Source: Lepidurus packardi (lineage: Eukaryota; Arthropoda; Branchiopoda; Notostraca; Triopsidae). From it: a DNA stretch of 64,000 bases. The DNA is taken from NCBI GenBank assembly GCA_023053545.1, contig JAKZAN010000001.1:12478024-12542023 (forward strand), written 5' to 3'. Below are positions 10,905 to 22,188 of this stretch, piece by piece. Every line of letters begins with the position of its first letter. Position 1 is the stretch's first letter. Made by a program: the position numbers and the translations under genes. A model generated the notes under the pieces. That model did no database searches and was not told the origin of the DNA. It saw only the letters and a program-made list of their open reading frames with translations.

Positions 10905-13900
10905 ATGATCGAAAATAACACAGAAGAACTCTTGTTCTTTGACACTTTTGCTCACGAAAGCAATGAGGTAATACAAATTAGTCTGTACTTGCTGGAAAAC
11001 TCAGCAGATTTTTTTTTAGGAACTAAACCTGGACTTGGTCCAGTTCCCAAAACCAGTTTGTATCAGCCAAGTACGCGTTATTCCGTTGGGAGCTAAGGTT
11101 CAAGCCGATTTTCCTGGAGGAGTGCGTCTTGGGTAAAGCCATTTTTCGAATTGTTATTCAAATAGACAAGCGACTTATCATCTGCTCCTTCTTTCTTCTT
11201 TAGCGCCACGAATCCTTCTCAATTTCAGCTGGAATTGTTTGTCAATGATCTAAGTAAACCTGGCGCCTCTTCGTTTGAGACGTTGGGTGTCCTGGACTAC
11301 AAGCAGAATGCTATTATCCAATACGAGTGCAACAAACGGGTATCATTGATTTGTTGTTGAAAATATCCATAGAAAAAACCTCATTATCCTATTCCCAGGT
11401 GCCAACTGATGGTTTAGTTCTCCGAGGCTGGTATACCACCGTAACTTTATCAGTTTATGGCTGGTTTACTACTGTGATAGTGCCAAGAATTCCCACACCG
11501 CCACAACCCATTGCTGTGCCTCAGCCGCAGACTCCAATCGAAGTTACGCAGATTCTTCCAGAAATTACTCCAATCCCAACTGAAGCTCTAAAACCTGAAA
11601 TTGCTGAAGGGATTGTCAAAGTGGAAGTGAAAGATGTGTTGCCCGTCCCGGAAGTCAAAGTAGATGTTCCTGATGAGGCAAAAGTTAAAGAAGAAGCACG
11701 GGAACATGAAAAAGAGCTGGAAGCTGAGCGTGAGAAAGAGCGAGAACGTGAAAAAGACCGGGAAAGGGAACGCCAGCGTGAGCGCGATAGAGAACGCGAC
11801 CGTGAACGGGACAGGGAACGCGAAAAGTTTCGCGATAGTAGGGAACGCGACCGCGATCGTGGTCGGAAAAGGGATCGTTCACCAACAGAAACTTCTCGAG
11901 AAGCTTCCAAAAGGGATGGTTCGCGCACCAGAGACAAATCCCGGGATAGACCACCCAGAGAACGAGAGCGTAGTGAAGAAAGAAGGAGGCCCAGAACCCC
12001 GCCTCACCCTGCGCGATCTCCTGAAGAGCCAGTGAAAGAACCCTATGAAGCCAACCCACCTACTAAGGAAGGTACTGTTCACCAAACTTCTCCTAAACAT
12101 CCAACAATCCTTTCGCGTAGAGGTTACAGGTTTAATAACGATATACAATGTTTTGTTGTTCTCTAGTTGAAGCTCCGTTTATTGTCCTTTCTGCGGGGGA
12201 CGTGGAGGCCATTTCTGATGATGAAATGCTAGAAATAGAGACGGTTGAAGCTTCTCCGGTAGATACGGGAGAAAAAGACAAGGACTTGTTCGAAACAGAG
12301 GTATGAATTCCAGTTTCACTTTGCTTGAGGTGGGTTTGAAGGGTGTTAATCTTTTCTTATCGGTAGGGCAAAATCAAGATAGTTGACGAGATCGTCGAAG
12401 TTCCTGAACGTACTCAAGGTGTTCCCGACCCGGAAGACGACATGGAACCTGAAGATTTCGAAGAAATTGTCAGTGACGAAGATCTGATGTTCGAGGATGA
12501 GGTATTAAGCATTGCTCAAGTTTAAATTTTTACAAAGTGTAATGAAACATTGGTTTAGTATATGGATGTGGACTTATCTGAGTATGCTGACGAGTTTGGC
12601 AAGCCGTTCAATCCCTACAGCTTCGAAGTCCAGCCCCTTCAAGTAAAAATCTCTGCCTATTTTACCTAGATTGCTAAAAAGAACAATTTATTGTGTGCGT
12701 TTAGTATTGGCCAGATCCTTCCATGACCCCCTTTTCACTTTACCTGCATCGTCTGCAAGTCAAATGGCCTGGGATTGAACAGGAGACCAAAGAAGCTGCC
12801 CAAAAGTTGGAAAACTTATTGACTTTACCTTTGCAAGACTTCGACAAGGTACCCGCCAGAGGGGAAAAGTTTGTAGAAGCTTGTGAACACGTTACCAACA
12901 CTCTTCCTGCAGCTTTGGCGTACCATAGCTTCCAAACCACGTCAGCAGGTACATCCCTGATTAAAACTCGATTTAAATTAGAAGTTTATTTCTCTAAAAT
13001 TATTCATTTTAAATTATTTAATTAAAAATACATATAGATAACCAACAATAGGCGGAAGCCTACGTTGGTATTAACTTTTCTTTAAAAAATAATTTAATTT
13101 TGCATTAAAGAATTTATTAATTATTATTATATTTTGTTTATTTATTAGTATTTTTTATTTCAAATTCTTATTAAACAATTATTAACTTCAAATTTTTATA
13201 TCTCAAATTTTTTTTTAATTATCATTTTATTTACTTTAAATTCCATCCGGTTTATGATTAATTTTTCCTCCATTTCCGGTGAAAGACATCGAAGTGGAGA
13301 TCATCAAGTGGCTCAGCTGTGCGCTGGACTTTGATATTGCCTTATCGCAGCCTCAACCCGTCTTGAAAGTGCGCCATCTGAAAGCGGGACTCAAGTTAGC
13401 CAGCGTTGTAGTTTCAGGATCACCTACAATCCTTCAACGCGCCTTAGACGCTGGCGTACAGTCAAAACTCTTCGACTTGTACGAAGCTCCTCATATGGCC
13501 GTGTCCCTTAAACTGTCCTGCCTGCGCGCTTTGGATCGCTCGGTATCCTCCCAGCTTGGCATGGCGCACTTCCTCCACGCAGAACCCAAAGGCTACATTC
13601 GCCTCATCCAACTGATCCAAGGCCAGCAAACGACCCGCGCCAAAGTGGCCGTGGCCGCGTTACTTCAGAAAATCCACTTTTACGAAGCTCTGTCCCAATT
13701 GAAATGGACGGCCGAGACCATTGTCGAGTTACCCCTCCCGCAGGTCAAGCGTCCGGACGATCGCGTACGTCGCGATTCCAACGATTGGCCCGAATCCGAT
13801 TCCCAAGACGGCTTTGGTCACCCGCATCCTGAAAACACGTTAGATCCTTACCTTTCTGACCTCCTAGCCTGCATGGACCAGGTCTTACAAGTCTACGCCT

Positions 13901-16900
13901 ACCCCACCAGCACGGTCGCTCCACCGCATCGGTTTCTGCCCGCCAAAGCCCAGTTCGAATTACCACCCCCGTTGCTGGACATCTACCCCTCTCTTTACGC
14001 CCTTTTCAAAGCCCAGAAGTTCCTCGACATCTGTCTGTTGCTCCTCAGCCATCCCTTGACGTTTACCCGCTCAGCGCTGCAGGAGAAAGTCTTGGGTTGG
14101 CTGGATCTTGCAAGCTCAAGTCAACACGGCCTAACTTTCCTGGCGTCTCAGCCAGAGGTCATTACTGCCATCTTGAAAACGCTGTTCCAGAGCTCCAGTG
14201 AAGAGAAGGACGAGTTTGGGAACCCGGAAGACTCCCTGCAAGGCAACGCGGCGTGCCAAAAGACGGGTCTGCACCTCACCCATTCGTTCTACGCTCTCCA
14301 ATGCCTTGACGCTTTGCAACACGTACTCGGGACCCATCCGGACCTCTTAGCCGTCGACGAGCCTCCGTTGCTCGATAATGTTCAATCCTTGCATTCTTTA
14401 CTGTTCAGCCCAGCCGGGCGTCTTGCTCTCTGTCATGTGGTCACTTTAGCCGATAATGTAGTGCCCTTGCTCCAGGTTCTAAGGTCCGCGGACGTAGATT
14501 TGGAAGCGAAGTTACAGAACTCCGCCACGCGAGGTTACGTGATGGACGTCGTGGCCTACGTTGTCCGCTTCGCAGACCGCGTTACCTTTCTGCAGAAGCA
14601 TGGACCGGCGCTCCTGGCCATCGCGCAGCACCAGCATCAACACCAACAACTACAGGAAGAAGAGGAGGAGCAAGGTAAGATGGTGACCTGGCTACCTTGG
14701 CTCGAATTAACCCAAAACGCGGAAATCTTTACCTATTCGGGTCTGACGGCCTTAACCGATCTGCTCAAGACGCACACCGAAGACGTCTCGACCTTCTCAC
14801 CCGAAGCCATTACGGTATTGCGCATCATGGCCCATTTGGCCACCGAACCCTCCCACAAATGCGTCTCGCCCCCCGAAGAAACTTGCAAGGAACTCAAGTA
14901 CGCGTATGCGGTAGCACAGTTCTTTTCCAATGACGTAGCCGCCATGTTGCAAACCTTACTACAGAAGCTATGCCAATGCTTTGACCCGCCGATCTTGCAG
15001 TCGGGCGTATTGGCTGGACCCCAGGGATCGTTACTGGTAGGTCTTTTGCGCCCTGCGCTGCTCCTGTTCCGTCAACTTTGGTCGCAGGTCATCAAATGCC
15101 GGGACTCAGAGTTCCAAGACTTGACCCCGATTGCTGTCCTATTGCAAACGTATTCGTTACTCCAAGCATTACCGAACCACAGTCTCTGGCAGTCGCAGGT
15201 CCAAGAGGCGAGTAGCGATATCGTGGCCACGTTGTTGGCATACACCCAACCCATGCCCCATCCAGGCGCGGATGGGGCGTCCACGACCCTCTTGGAGGAT
15301 GTCTTGGCTAAAAGCCTGTGGACCTTAATGGTACAGGAGATTTTCAAGTACCTCAACAACGGACCTGGTCCGGCGGCGTACTTTACTGGTTTGCAGATCT
15401 TATCCGAGCTTCTACCGCTACCGTTACCGCTGCTCACGAGCTCAACGTTGAGCTCAGCGCAGGTGAGCCAAGCGCTCAATGCGAGGAAGCTTTGGAGCGC
15501 GCATTTGCACAACTTGGCGCCGCAGATTCATGATTTGGTAGGGTTGTTGGGGAGCACCGGTTGCGGACCGCTCTTGCAGCTGGTGAGACGCGTCTGCGTT
15601 CAGTTGGCGGACTTGGCGCCCAGTACGGGGTTAGTCGTCATGCGAGCGGTGCTAGACTCGATCTTAAGCTCACTGGCGCAGGATGGGAGCGAAAGCAAAC
15701 TGGTTAAAGCGTTGGATGAGAAGGAGGATCTTTTACCGAGTGCCAACGTAACCCCGACATCGGTTGTGTGTTCCACTGTGACGGGGCGATGGCTGAACTT
15801 CTTGGCGTGCTTGGTAGGTCACGCGGCGTTCAAGGCCGCCTTTCTGCAGCTATGTCGGGGGTCGCAGAAAACGGACGAAAAGTATCTGGAACTTCTGCCC
15901 TGGTTAGGCGTCATCTTGAACTCGCCATGTCCGGACCAGAATTACCATGTACAGGCTCAAGAATGCGTCGTTTCCATCATGCAGTCGTTGTGCGACAGCG
16001 AGATCTGTCTCTTACCGCCAGACTCCGTCCCCACGGAAACGTACCTGTCCTGTGCCCTGCCCAACAAGGACCAACTCACGCAAATCGTACAAGGCTTGTT
16101 GAAACATTTGTCCAAAGCTGAACATAGCTATGCCTCGCTTTTACCGACGCTTAGAACGTTGACCATGCTCACCGAGCATAATTTCACCTTTTACCATCTG
16201 CAGAAGTGTGTCGAGAAAGCGAGCCCAGCGTTCTTAACGCTGCTGCAGAAAGTGTCCATGGGGTTCAGCAAGGATAGCTCGGATTGCTTGTCCACGTTGT
16301 CCACCGCACTGGAACTGTTTCGCTTGCTTGTTAAGTGCCCGCAATATGCGTCCAACATGCCGGCTAGAACCTTGAGCATGAAGGTGGAAGCGCTAGCCTC
16401 CGCTTTAGGTTGGGAAGTGGGTTCAGTACCGCGAACCGCTAAACCAGAGACGGAGGAAGGTGTAAAAGCTAGTGAGGATGTGGAGCAGGCAGATACCAAG
16501 CAACAGCATTCCTTGGAGGTATTGGACCAACTACTGGCAGCTCATAGCACTGAAGAGGAGTCCATGGAAGGATTGCGAGAAACGGTTTCTTCCTTACTGT
16601 TACTACTGCAGAACCGACCGGATAACGTAGCAGGGACCGACAATAACCTTGCCGATCTAGAAATTTCGATACCAGCGGCTGAAACCCTTACGTGCCAGTA
16701 CGCAAGCCGGTCAGTTTTCACCCTACTCGAACCTGGAACCTCCCATTCTGAGGATGAACGTCTGTCTTCTGCCTATTGGCTGTCGGTTCATGCAGATGAC
16801 CATGATGGGGAAGTGGAACAGGTAAATGCGATTTTTTTTAAATATGTTGAAATGTTTATGATAGTGTGCTTGTACGTTTGTATGAATTGTTTTTATGTTT

Positions 16901-18069
16901 ATATGTTTACGTTTATATATTTTTGTGTGTGTGTATATATATAGGTGTGTGTATGTTTACGTTTATATGTTTTTATATTTAGTTTTTATATGGAAAACTT
17001 TTTAGTTTCTAAATATGTCGATTTTTTATTTAGTTTTCAAATATGTCGAGTTTTTGTATTCTTAGGTTCGCTGCGATCTGCTGGAATTGGCGCAAAGTTA
17101 TTGGATAGATTGGGATCTGGCTGGGGAAGTGGAAAAGCTGAGTACCCACCCAACGTGTAATACCACTCGTGCTTTGGGTTCGGTGTTGGTACCCGCGAGG
17201 ACAGAGAGGCATATGAAAGTGAAAATAGGGACCAAGAAGGTGGTGAGAGAAGCTGAGAAGCGAGTGGTACCCACAATTGTTTCAACTGGTCCGGACAAAG
17301 CCGGGAAACCGTATGGTAAGGAGTTTTTCTTTGCAATGATTGTATTTTCTTTTTTTTTTTTCTTTAAACGATGGTTTCTTTCGTTTTTCTAGTGGCTCCT
17401 ATGCGTGGGAGAGGCTTTGGGAGATCTGGAGCTGGAAGTCGACCCGATATTTTCCGATCACGTGCTCCTAATACGTCCAGACCTCCGTCCTTGCACGTTG
17501 ACGATTTCGTGGCGCTGGAGAGCGGCTCGGCTACTTCAAATGCCTATAAAGCTGGTTTGGGAAGAGTGAATAAGGTTAAAAAAGCTTATTTTTTTTAATT
17601 ATTTACAGTTTATTTGTGCAGCATATTTATATTTTCTTGTTGATTTGGGAATGATAGGATACTCTGCGGGGTCGAGGAAGAGCATCACGAAGTTATAGTG
17701 AGAGAGGAAGGTTTTCGTCGGTGCCCCAAAGAAGAGACGTTTCGAGAAGTAGTTTTCATGACTGTTTTGTGTTAGCTCTATCATTGACCATGATTTGTGT
17801 GTTACTCTCTAGTTCCAATGCCTATTCCTCGCAGCGTGAATCGAGTCTGGACAGCTCCCGGTAGAGATGTTACCTCAACCCCAGCGCCCTCTTCAAGGAA
17901 TTACCGGTCTCCGGAACCGAGACGCCTGGAAGAAAGATTCCAACGCAGCCCGCGCGGAAGTCCCCCCGTTTATCGAATAGGGAAGGACAGAGACAGGTTT
18001 CCAGCTTCCATTATTCGGGAAAAGAACAGAAGAGAAGCTGTACGTCACGCAAGGGCTTTTACACGTTGA
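10905..18069 (+). CDS. VIRMA: Virilizer homologue (VIRMA), m6A writer complex scaffold
   Basis: Virilizer/VIRMA is the large nuclear scaffold of the m6A mRNA methyltransferase accessory complex, with WTAP, ZC3H13 and HAKAI; in flies it acts in sex-specific splicing. Thirteen exons join in phase: 10905-10967, 11020-11132, 11204-11339, 11399-12071, 12167-12300, 12367-12501, 12559-12642, 12705-12948, 13286-16821, 17066-17315, 17393-17574, 17658-17748 and 17813-18069, for about 1965 residues (human 1812). The N-terminal domain has EELLFFDTFAHES, VRVIPLGAKVQADFPGG and VPTDGLVLRGWY. A long Arg/Glu/Asp repeat follows (about 11720-11880), then an acidic stretch. The 3.5-kb exon is helical repeat, with LLPLPLPLLTSSTL and LNARKLWSAHLH as in human. 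The end is Arg/Gly-rich, with NTSRPPSLHVDDFVALES and final RHARAFTR. The exon 4 donor could instead lie at 12123. Confidence 0.95.
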
Positions 18070-18760
18070 AGGACCCTTCTTTAAATGCTCTGTAAACCTT
18101 CCTTAATCATACATTCAAGAACAAACCCAACAGTCGTATTTTGGAAAACACGTTCGTCATTGTCATGTCCAATGCATGTACAAACACCTAAGAAGTGTTC
18201 CAAAAAGAAAGAAAAATAATTGCGATGTTTAAAAAAAATACCTTTAGTCATTTTGCATGAATGAAACGCCTCGTTATATAAATCTGTTATAATTATATAA
18301 TATGATAATGCGTTGGATGCGCGCTGAGGTCAGACAGTCCGATAATAATAACATGGAATTAAGGATAAGGTGTTATAAAATACCGATCTTATTACATCAA
18401 TGTAAGAAGCTCGTCTTAACTTGCTGAGGAGTGAAATACGCCGAAATTGTACAGTTACCTGTCACGCTCGAAAGGAGGAGTCTATGTAAGAGTTTCAAAA
18501 GAGCCCTGTGTCTTGATGTAATTCTGATCGGTTATTTGACGTTCTAAGCAACTCCTTATTCTATTGGGGATTTAAGTATCAAAAACTCAAAGGCAACCTC
18601 ATTAGTATTGCAATATTACTAATAAGTAATACAGCCAACAAGAAAAGGCGGTTAAAAAAGGTTAACTTTATAGAATTTTTAAAAATAGCGATACGAACAA
18701 GCATGTCCATCCGCGTACTCTACTGTACAGTAGGTTTAAAAAAAACGACCCGAACAAAAC
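18070..18760. other. Virilizer 3' flank, non-coding
   Basis: This covers the 3' UTR and spacer after virilizer. It is AT-rich with no open frame of note. A small TACTGTACAGTAGG palindrome sits near 18720-18733; such ends resemble Tc1/mariner-type termini. Confidence 0.4.
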
Positions 18761-18873
18761 GTACGTCCTAATGGCCCGCAACTTTCGCGTCTAGAAAGTG
18801 CTGCGAATAGCCGTCTATTCGGACCGGCTATTCGTGTTCCCTGACGCACAGTTGCAGGCCATTAGGACGGTAC
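18761..18873. repeat. Foldback/MITE-like element 1
   Basis: The two ends are inverted copies: GTACGTCCTAATGGCC with GCAACT on the left, and the reverse complement of AGTTGCAGGCCATTAGGACG on the right. The centre (about 18805-18835) is itself a hairpin built on GCGAATAGCCG and CCGGCTATTCG. At about 113 bp with no coding capacity it looks like a small non-autonomous element. No convincing target duplication is seen because the next foldback abuts it. Confidence 0.6.
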
Positions 18874-19017
18874 ACAGCTGTGTTTTCTAGACGTTTCCAC
18901 GTCTCAGTTGAGTTAAGTTAGGTTAATTTTGAGGGAAAGGAGGGGGGAGGAGTCCTAACTGAACTTAACCTAACATAATTCCAACGCGTTCTGGAAACGT
19001 CTAAAAAGCACAGCTGG
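18873..19017. repeat. Foldback/MITE-like element 2
   Basis: The left arm CACAGCTGTGTTTTCTAGAC plus GTTTCCA is the inverse of the right arm TGGAAACGTC plus TAAAAAGCACAGCTG. The loop carries the arthropod-common TTAAGTTAGGTTAA type sequence and, inverted, TTAACCTAAC. A further ACAGCTGTGCTAGAC fragment lies at about 19051. It directly abuts the preceding foldback. Confidence 0.55.
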
Positions 19018-19179
19018 TCCTGTGCCAAGTCTTTCCATCCTACAACAGGAGACAGCTGTGCTAGACTCTGGAGAACGTGTTGTGTCTTTAGAACCGAACA
19101 CCAAATTACATTTGTATAACATCACTTTCCGTTGTTTCGACCGATCACTTTCAAGTCGACCGATTACTTTCGAACTTCC

Positions 19180-19270
19180 AACCTACTTCTACGCTTAGGC
19201 AGGGTTTGAACACGATATCCCTTCTAAACTCCCAACTTAATTAAAGGAGCAAGTCACTTAATTAAGTACC
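19180..19270. repeat. Truncated copy of a CTACTTCTACGCTTAGG inverted-repeat family
   Basis: A left-arm copy of a family seen twice more in this window (about 23937-24091 and 36476-36626). It shares CTACTTCTACGCTTAGG, then AACACGATATCCCTTCTAAA. The opposite arm is missing; the sequence runs into the 3' end of the transposase-like gene. Confidence 0.5.
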
Positions 19271-19366
19271 CTTTAATAGCGAAGCAAATCCGTGTTCACA
19301 AAAGCTAAAAACACTGAGAAAAGGACAGAACAAAGAAAGTGTTCGGAGACCTTGCATCCATGAACT

Positions 19367-20840
19367 TTATTTTTTATCAAAACTGAATATGTTCCCTCCG
19401 TTTTCTCGACACGCTTGTAATTTCCTTGGCATGGATGCTGCCAACTTTGACCAAAACTCAATATTGTCAGCCATCCCTTTCCAGACCCGCTCCGCCTCCG
19501 CAAAAAGTTCGTCTGCATTTCGCATGTTATAACTAATTAAAAAGAAATTAAGGAATGGATATCTACAGTTAAGGATGTTTTTCATACTTTATACTTTTCT
19601 TCAGCTCAAGCCAAGCATCTTCAATGGGATTGAGGTCGGGTGACTTACTAGGGTGCGTTAAGAAATTAACATTTTCTTCCCGAAAAAAATCGCTGCCAAT
19701 ACGTCCGGTGTGAATGGTAGAATAATCCTGTTGATAGGTAAATTGGGAGCCCAGCAATTCTCGCATGACAGGAAGCTCTTGCCTGAGCATCTGGACGTAC
19801 TGATGAGTGTTGAAATTACCATCTATCCTTTGCAATGGGCTTGGTCCCACGGCTCCACTGAACCAGGCGAACAACCGTACCGAGAATCGACCACTTCTGT
19901 CGCTTTGGACAATCTGTTGGTCGTCCGGCTGCATACTAACCTGTGAAAACATTAACAAAGTATAACAAAGAACAAATATAAGATAATGGAGAAATAAAAG
20001 TAAATTAAAGAGAAGCAACGATGCTTACCTCTTCAGAAACACATCGAGGACCGACCCAATCCGATAAAAGCGTTGTTTTGCCAGAAAACACTACAGAATT
20101 AATCCAGAAGTCTTCGTTGTAGTCTTTGTAATTCTCTGCGTAGCCGGAACGTGCTTCTTTACATCGATCTCCAAGGGAAAACTTTACTTGTGTCCGGGAG
20201 TATTTAAAACCTTCCCTTTTCAGCAACTTGCTTGCCCACTGAGCAGAAATATCTAGTCCAGCTTCGGCTGCTATGTTTTTCGCGCTTTTGAACGGGTTTT
20301 GTTCAATGGCGGCTAGCATTTGTATGCGGTCGTCTTCACGCACGAAACCCGTGCGCCCAGGACAATCCTACTAACTAATTTACTTAGGCTCTTTAAAAAA
20401 ATAAAGAAATATTGAATACGATATGCTGTTATAAAGAAATAACCACAATGCGAATACGATATTACCTTTTTTCTCACGGTTCCAGTTTCATTGAATCGGG
20501 CTTCCCATCGATAAATGGTTGTTCTGTGTCGTTTGGCCAATTTGGCCGTTTCCCCAATAGAAAGCCCATTACGTAGCGCAACGATGCGGCTTCGCTCTGC
20601 CTAGATAATTTAATCGTGTTTAAAGTCAAAAGAATAGATTTCCAAGTAGCTTACTTCAGAAGTGTGATAGTTGGTATTAAGATCTGGTTGGTCTGCTTGA
20701 CTAGGGGCAGGCTGCTCGACTTTCGCGATTACAACAGGGACTTGTGGTGGTCGTGGCAGAATCTGCCGGAATCCTAGTGGTTTAGCAATCAGGAAAACTG
20801 GGGGTCTAGGTAAAATAGTTCTGAGTCTCCCTGGCTCCAT
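19367..20840 (-). CDS. Tc1/mariner-type transposase-like gene with four introns
   Basis: Five minus-strand exons (20840-20655, 20600-20466, 20367-20029, 19940-19595, 19512-19367) join in phase with no internal stop to 383 residues. An N-terminal Pro-rich leader is followed by a helix-turn-helix (RSRIVALRNGLSIGETAKLA, then RHRTTIYRWEARF), a second DNA-binding helical region (NIAAEAGLDISAQWASKLLK) and a DDE-type core. The second acidic site is in QQDYSTIHT and the third in SPDLNPIEDAWLELKK, followed by the usual C-terminal helix and SMPRKLQACRENGG. At the first site the family has WSDE or FSDE; here it reads FSGKTT (codon GGC), so the first catalytic Asp is absent. I see no terminal inverted repeats around the gene. 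It may be an immobile, perhaps host-retained, derivative or simply an inactive copy with real introns. Confidence 0.75.
19367..20840 (-). mobile_element. DNA transposon-derived locus (Tc1/mariner superfamily)
   Basis: Same span as the transposase-like gene. The superfamily call rests on the HTH plus DDE-type spacing and on the SPDLNPIE motif. Element ends were searched for by eye in about 19270-19366 and 20841-21170 and none was found. Confidence 0.5.
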
Positions 20841-22188
20841 GACGTGGGTAATCGGTAAACCATGTACTGTTCACCTTGATTCTAAACAAACAAAACAAAC
20901 TTTCTAAAACAATCGTATTAAGAATTTCTGAACATCAGATCACTAATAGCTCTTCCACAATCTCTGCTATAGCAAGAAAGGGTCACTTGTGTTATATAGG
21001 GAGTAGACGTACCGGGTACATCTCGATTAGAAACGACACCGATCAATAAACTAGCGAATGGAGAGCCTACAGCCAGTGCTCTCCCCTGAACTGAACGGAG
21101 AATGCGAACCGGCGACGCTGTAGGAGTTCCATGGCATATATTCATTGCCAACACCCACAGACCGCTTCATTAGTATTATAGACAGTTCGTTGGCTGTTTT
21201 GAATCCCATAGCACAGCAAAGACGAGCACTCGGAGTAAATGTTAGTGTTCAAACAGTGTTTCACGACTGTGATGTACCAGCAAACGTAATCACCCAATAC
21301 CGCAACATTTGGCACTGCAGGGGAGAAAGGTTTGCCAATTTAATCCAACGATTTTAGCCTGAGGGAATGCTTTCGTTTTCCTCATTGTGTACAGAGAGTT
21401 ATTTTCGTTTGTGATGTGTACGTCAATGTAAAAAACTTAGGTACTTTTGAGTATAGGCCTCCTATTTTTCCTTAGGTAAGTAGAGAGAAGCCCACTTTTG
21501 AATATCAGGTTAGCAAACTGTCTGACGACGAATCAACTGTCTCATCGTGAAATAGCGAACGTCTGACGTCAACGAGCAAAGAGTATCGCAAGGCTTTAGG
21601 CAAGCTATGCACATATGTTATGGGGAGGTATAAATAGACGTGGGACACGAGATTTGGCATTTGGGAGCCCATTAAACCAAAAGCTTTCTCTGGGGTCCAA
21701 CTCAGAAAAGCAAACAATAACAATGAATGAACACCCATAGAATACTTCGTTTTTCTACAGTGAGATTCTCTTTTCGAAACTGTTGATACTAACCGATGCT
21801 TTTTAAACTCCAGGCTATTAAACTACACCGCTTGAATGAATTCCGACTTGCTTGACGAATTCTCCCACTGCCACTAGGACTCCGTAACCTCACTTACTTC
21901 ACACAAGCTTTCACTAGACACTAGATTCGTTTCAGCGGCAAAGATGCTTTTTTTCTATGCGCTCCAATGAGAAAAGGCGTTTGGTCCAAAGAATATGCTT
22001 CATCACGTAAAACTGCACCGGGAAGTAAAAAACTCGTCTAGAACTTTTGCTATACTGTGAGGGGAGAGATCAGTTGAAAGTTGACAGTTAAAAGTTGATC
22101 AGTTGATACTTGCATTCCTAGGGTAACTTCTTCAGTGACAGTTTTTTTGCAACGGAAACTTTAAATAAACACGTGATCTGTTTTTTGA
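20841..22188. other. Intergenic stretch between the transposase-like gene and milton
   Basis: No gene supported. Short frames at 20918-21154 (-) and 21145-21357 (+) overlap each other and have no recognised domain. The region should include the milton promoter and 5' exons; AGTTGACAGTTAAAAGTTGA-like short repeats occur near 22074-22106. Confidence 0.4.

Noticed and set aside
11521..12148. Several Ser/Arg-rich minus-strand frames
   Set aside because: They are mirror images of the Arg/Glu/Asp repeat exon of virilizer.
21145..21357. 70-codon plus-strand frame before milton
   Set aside because: No homologue recognised, and a comparable frame lies on the opposite strand; probably chance.
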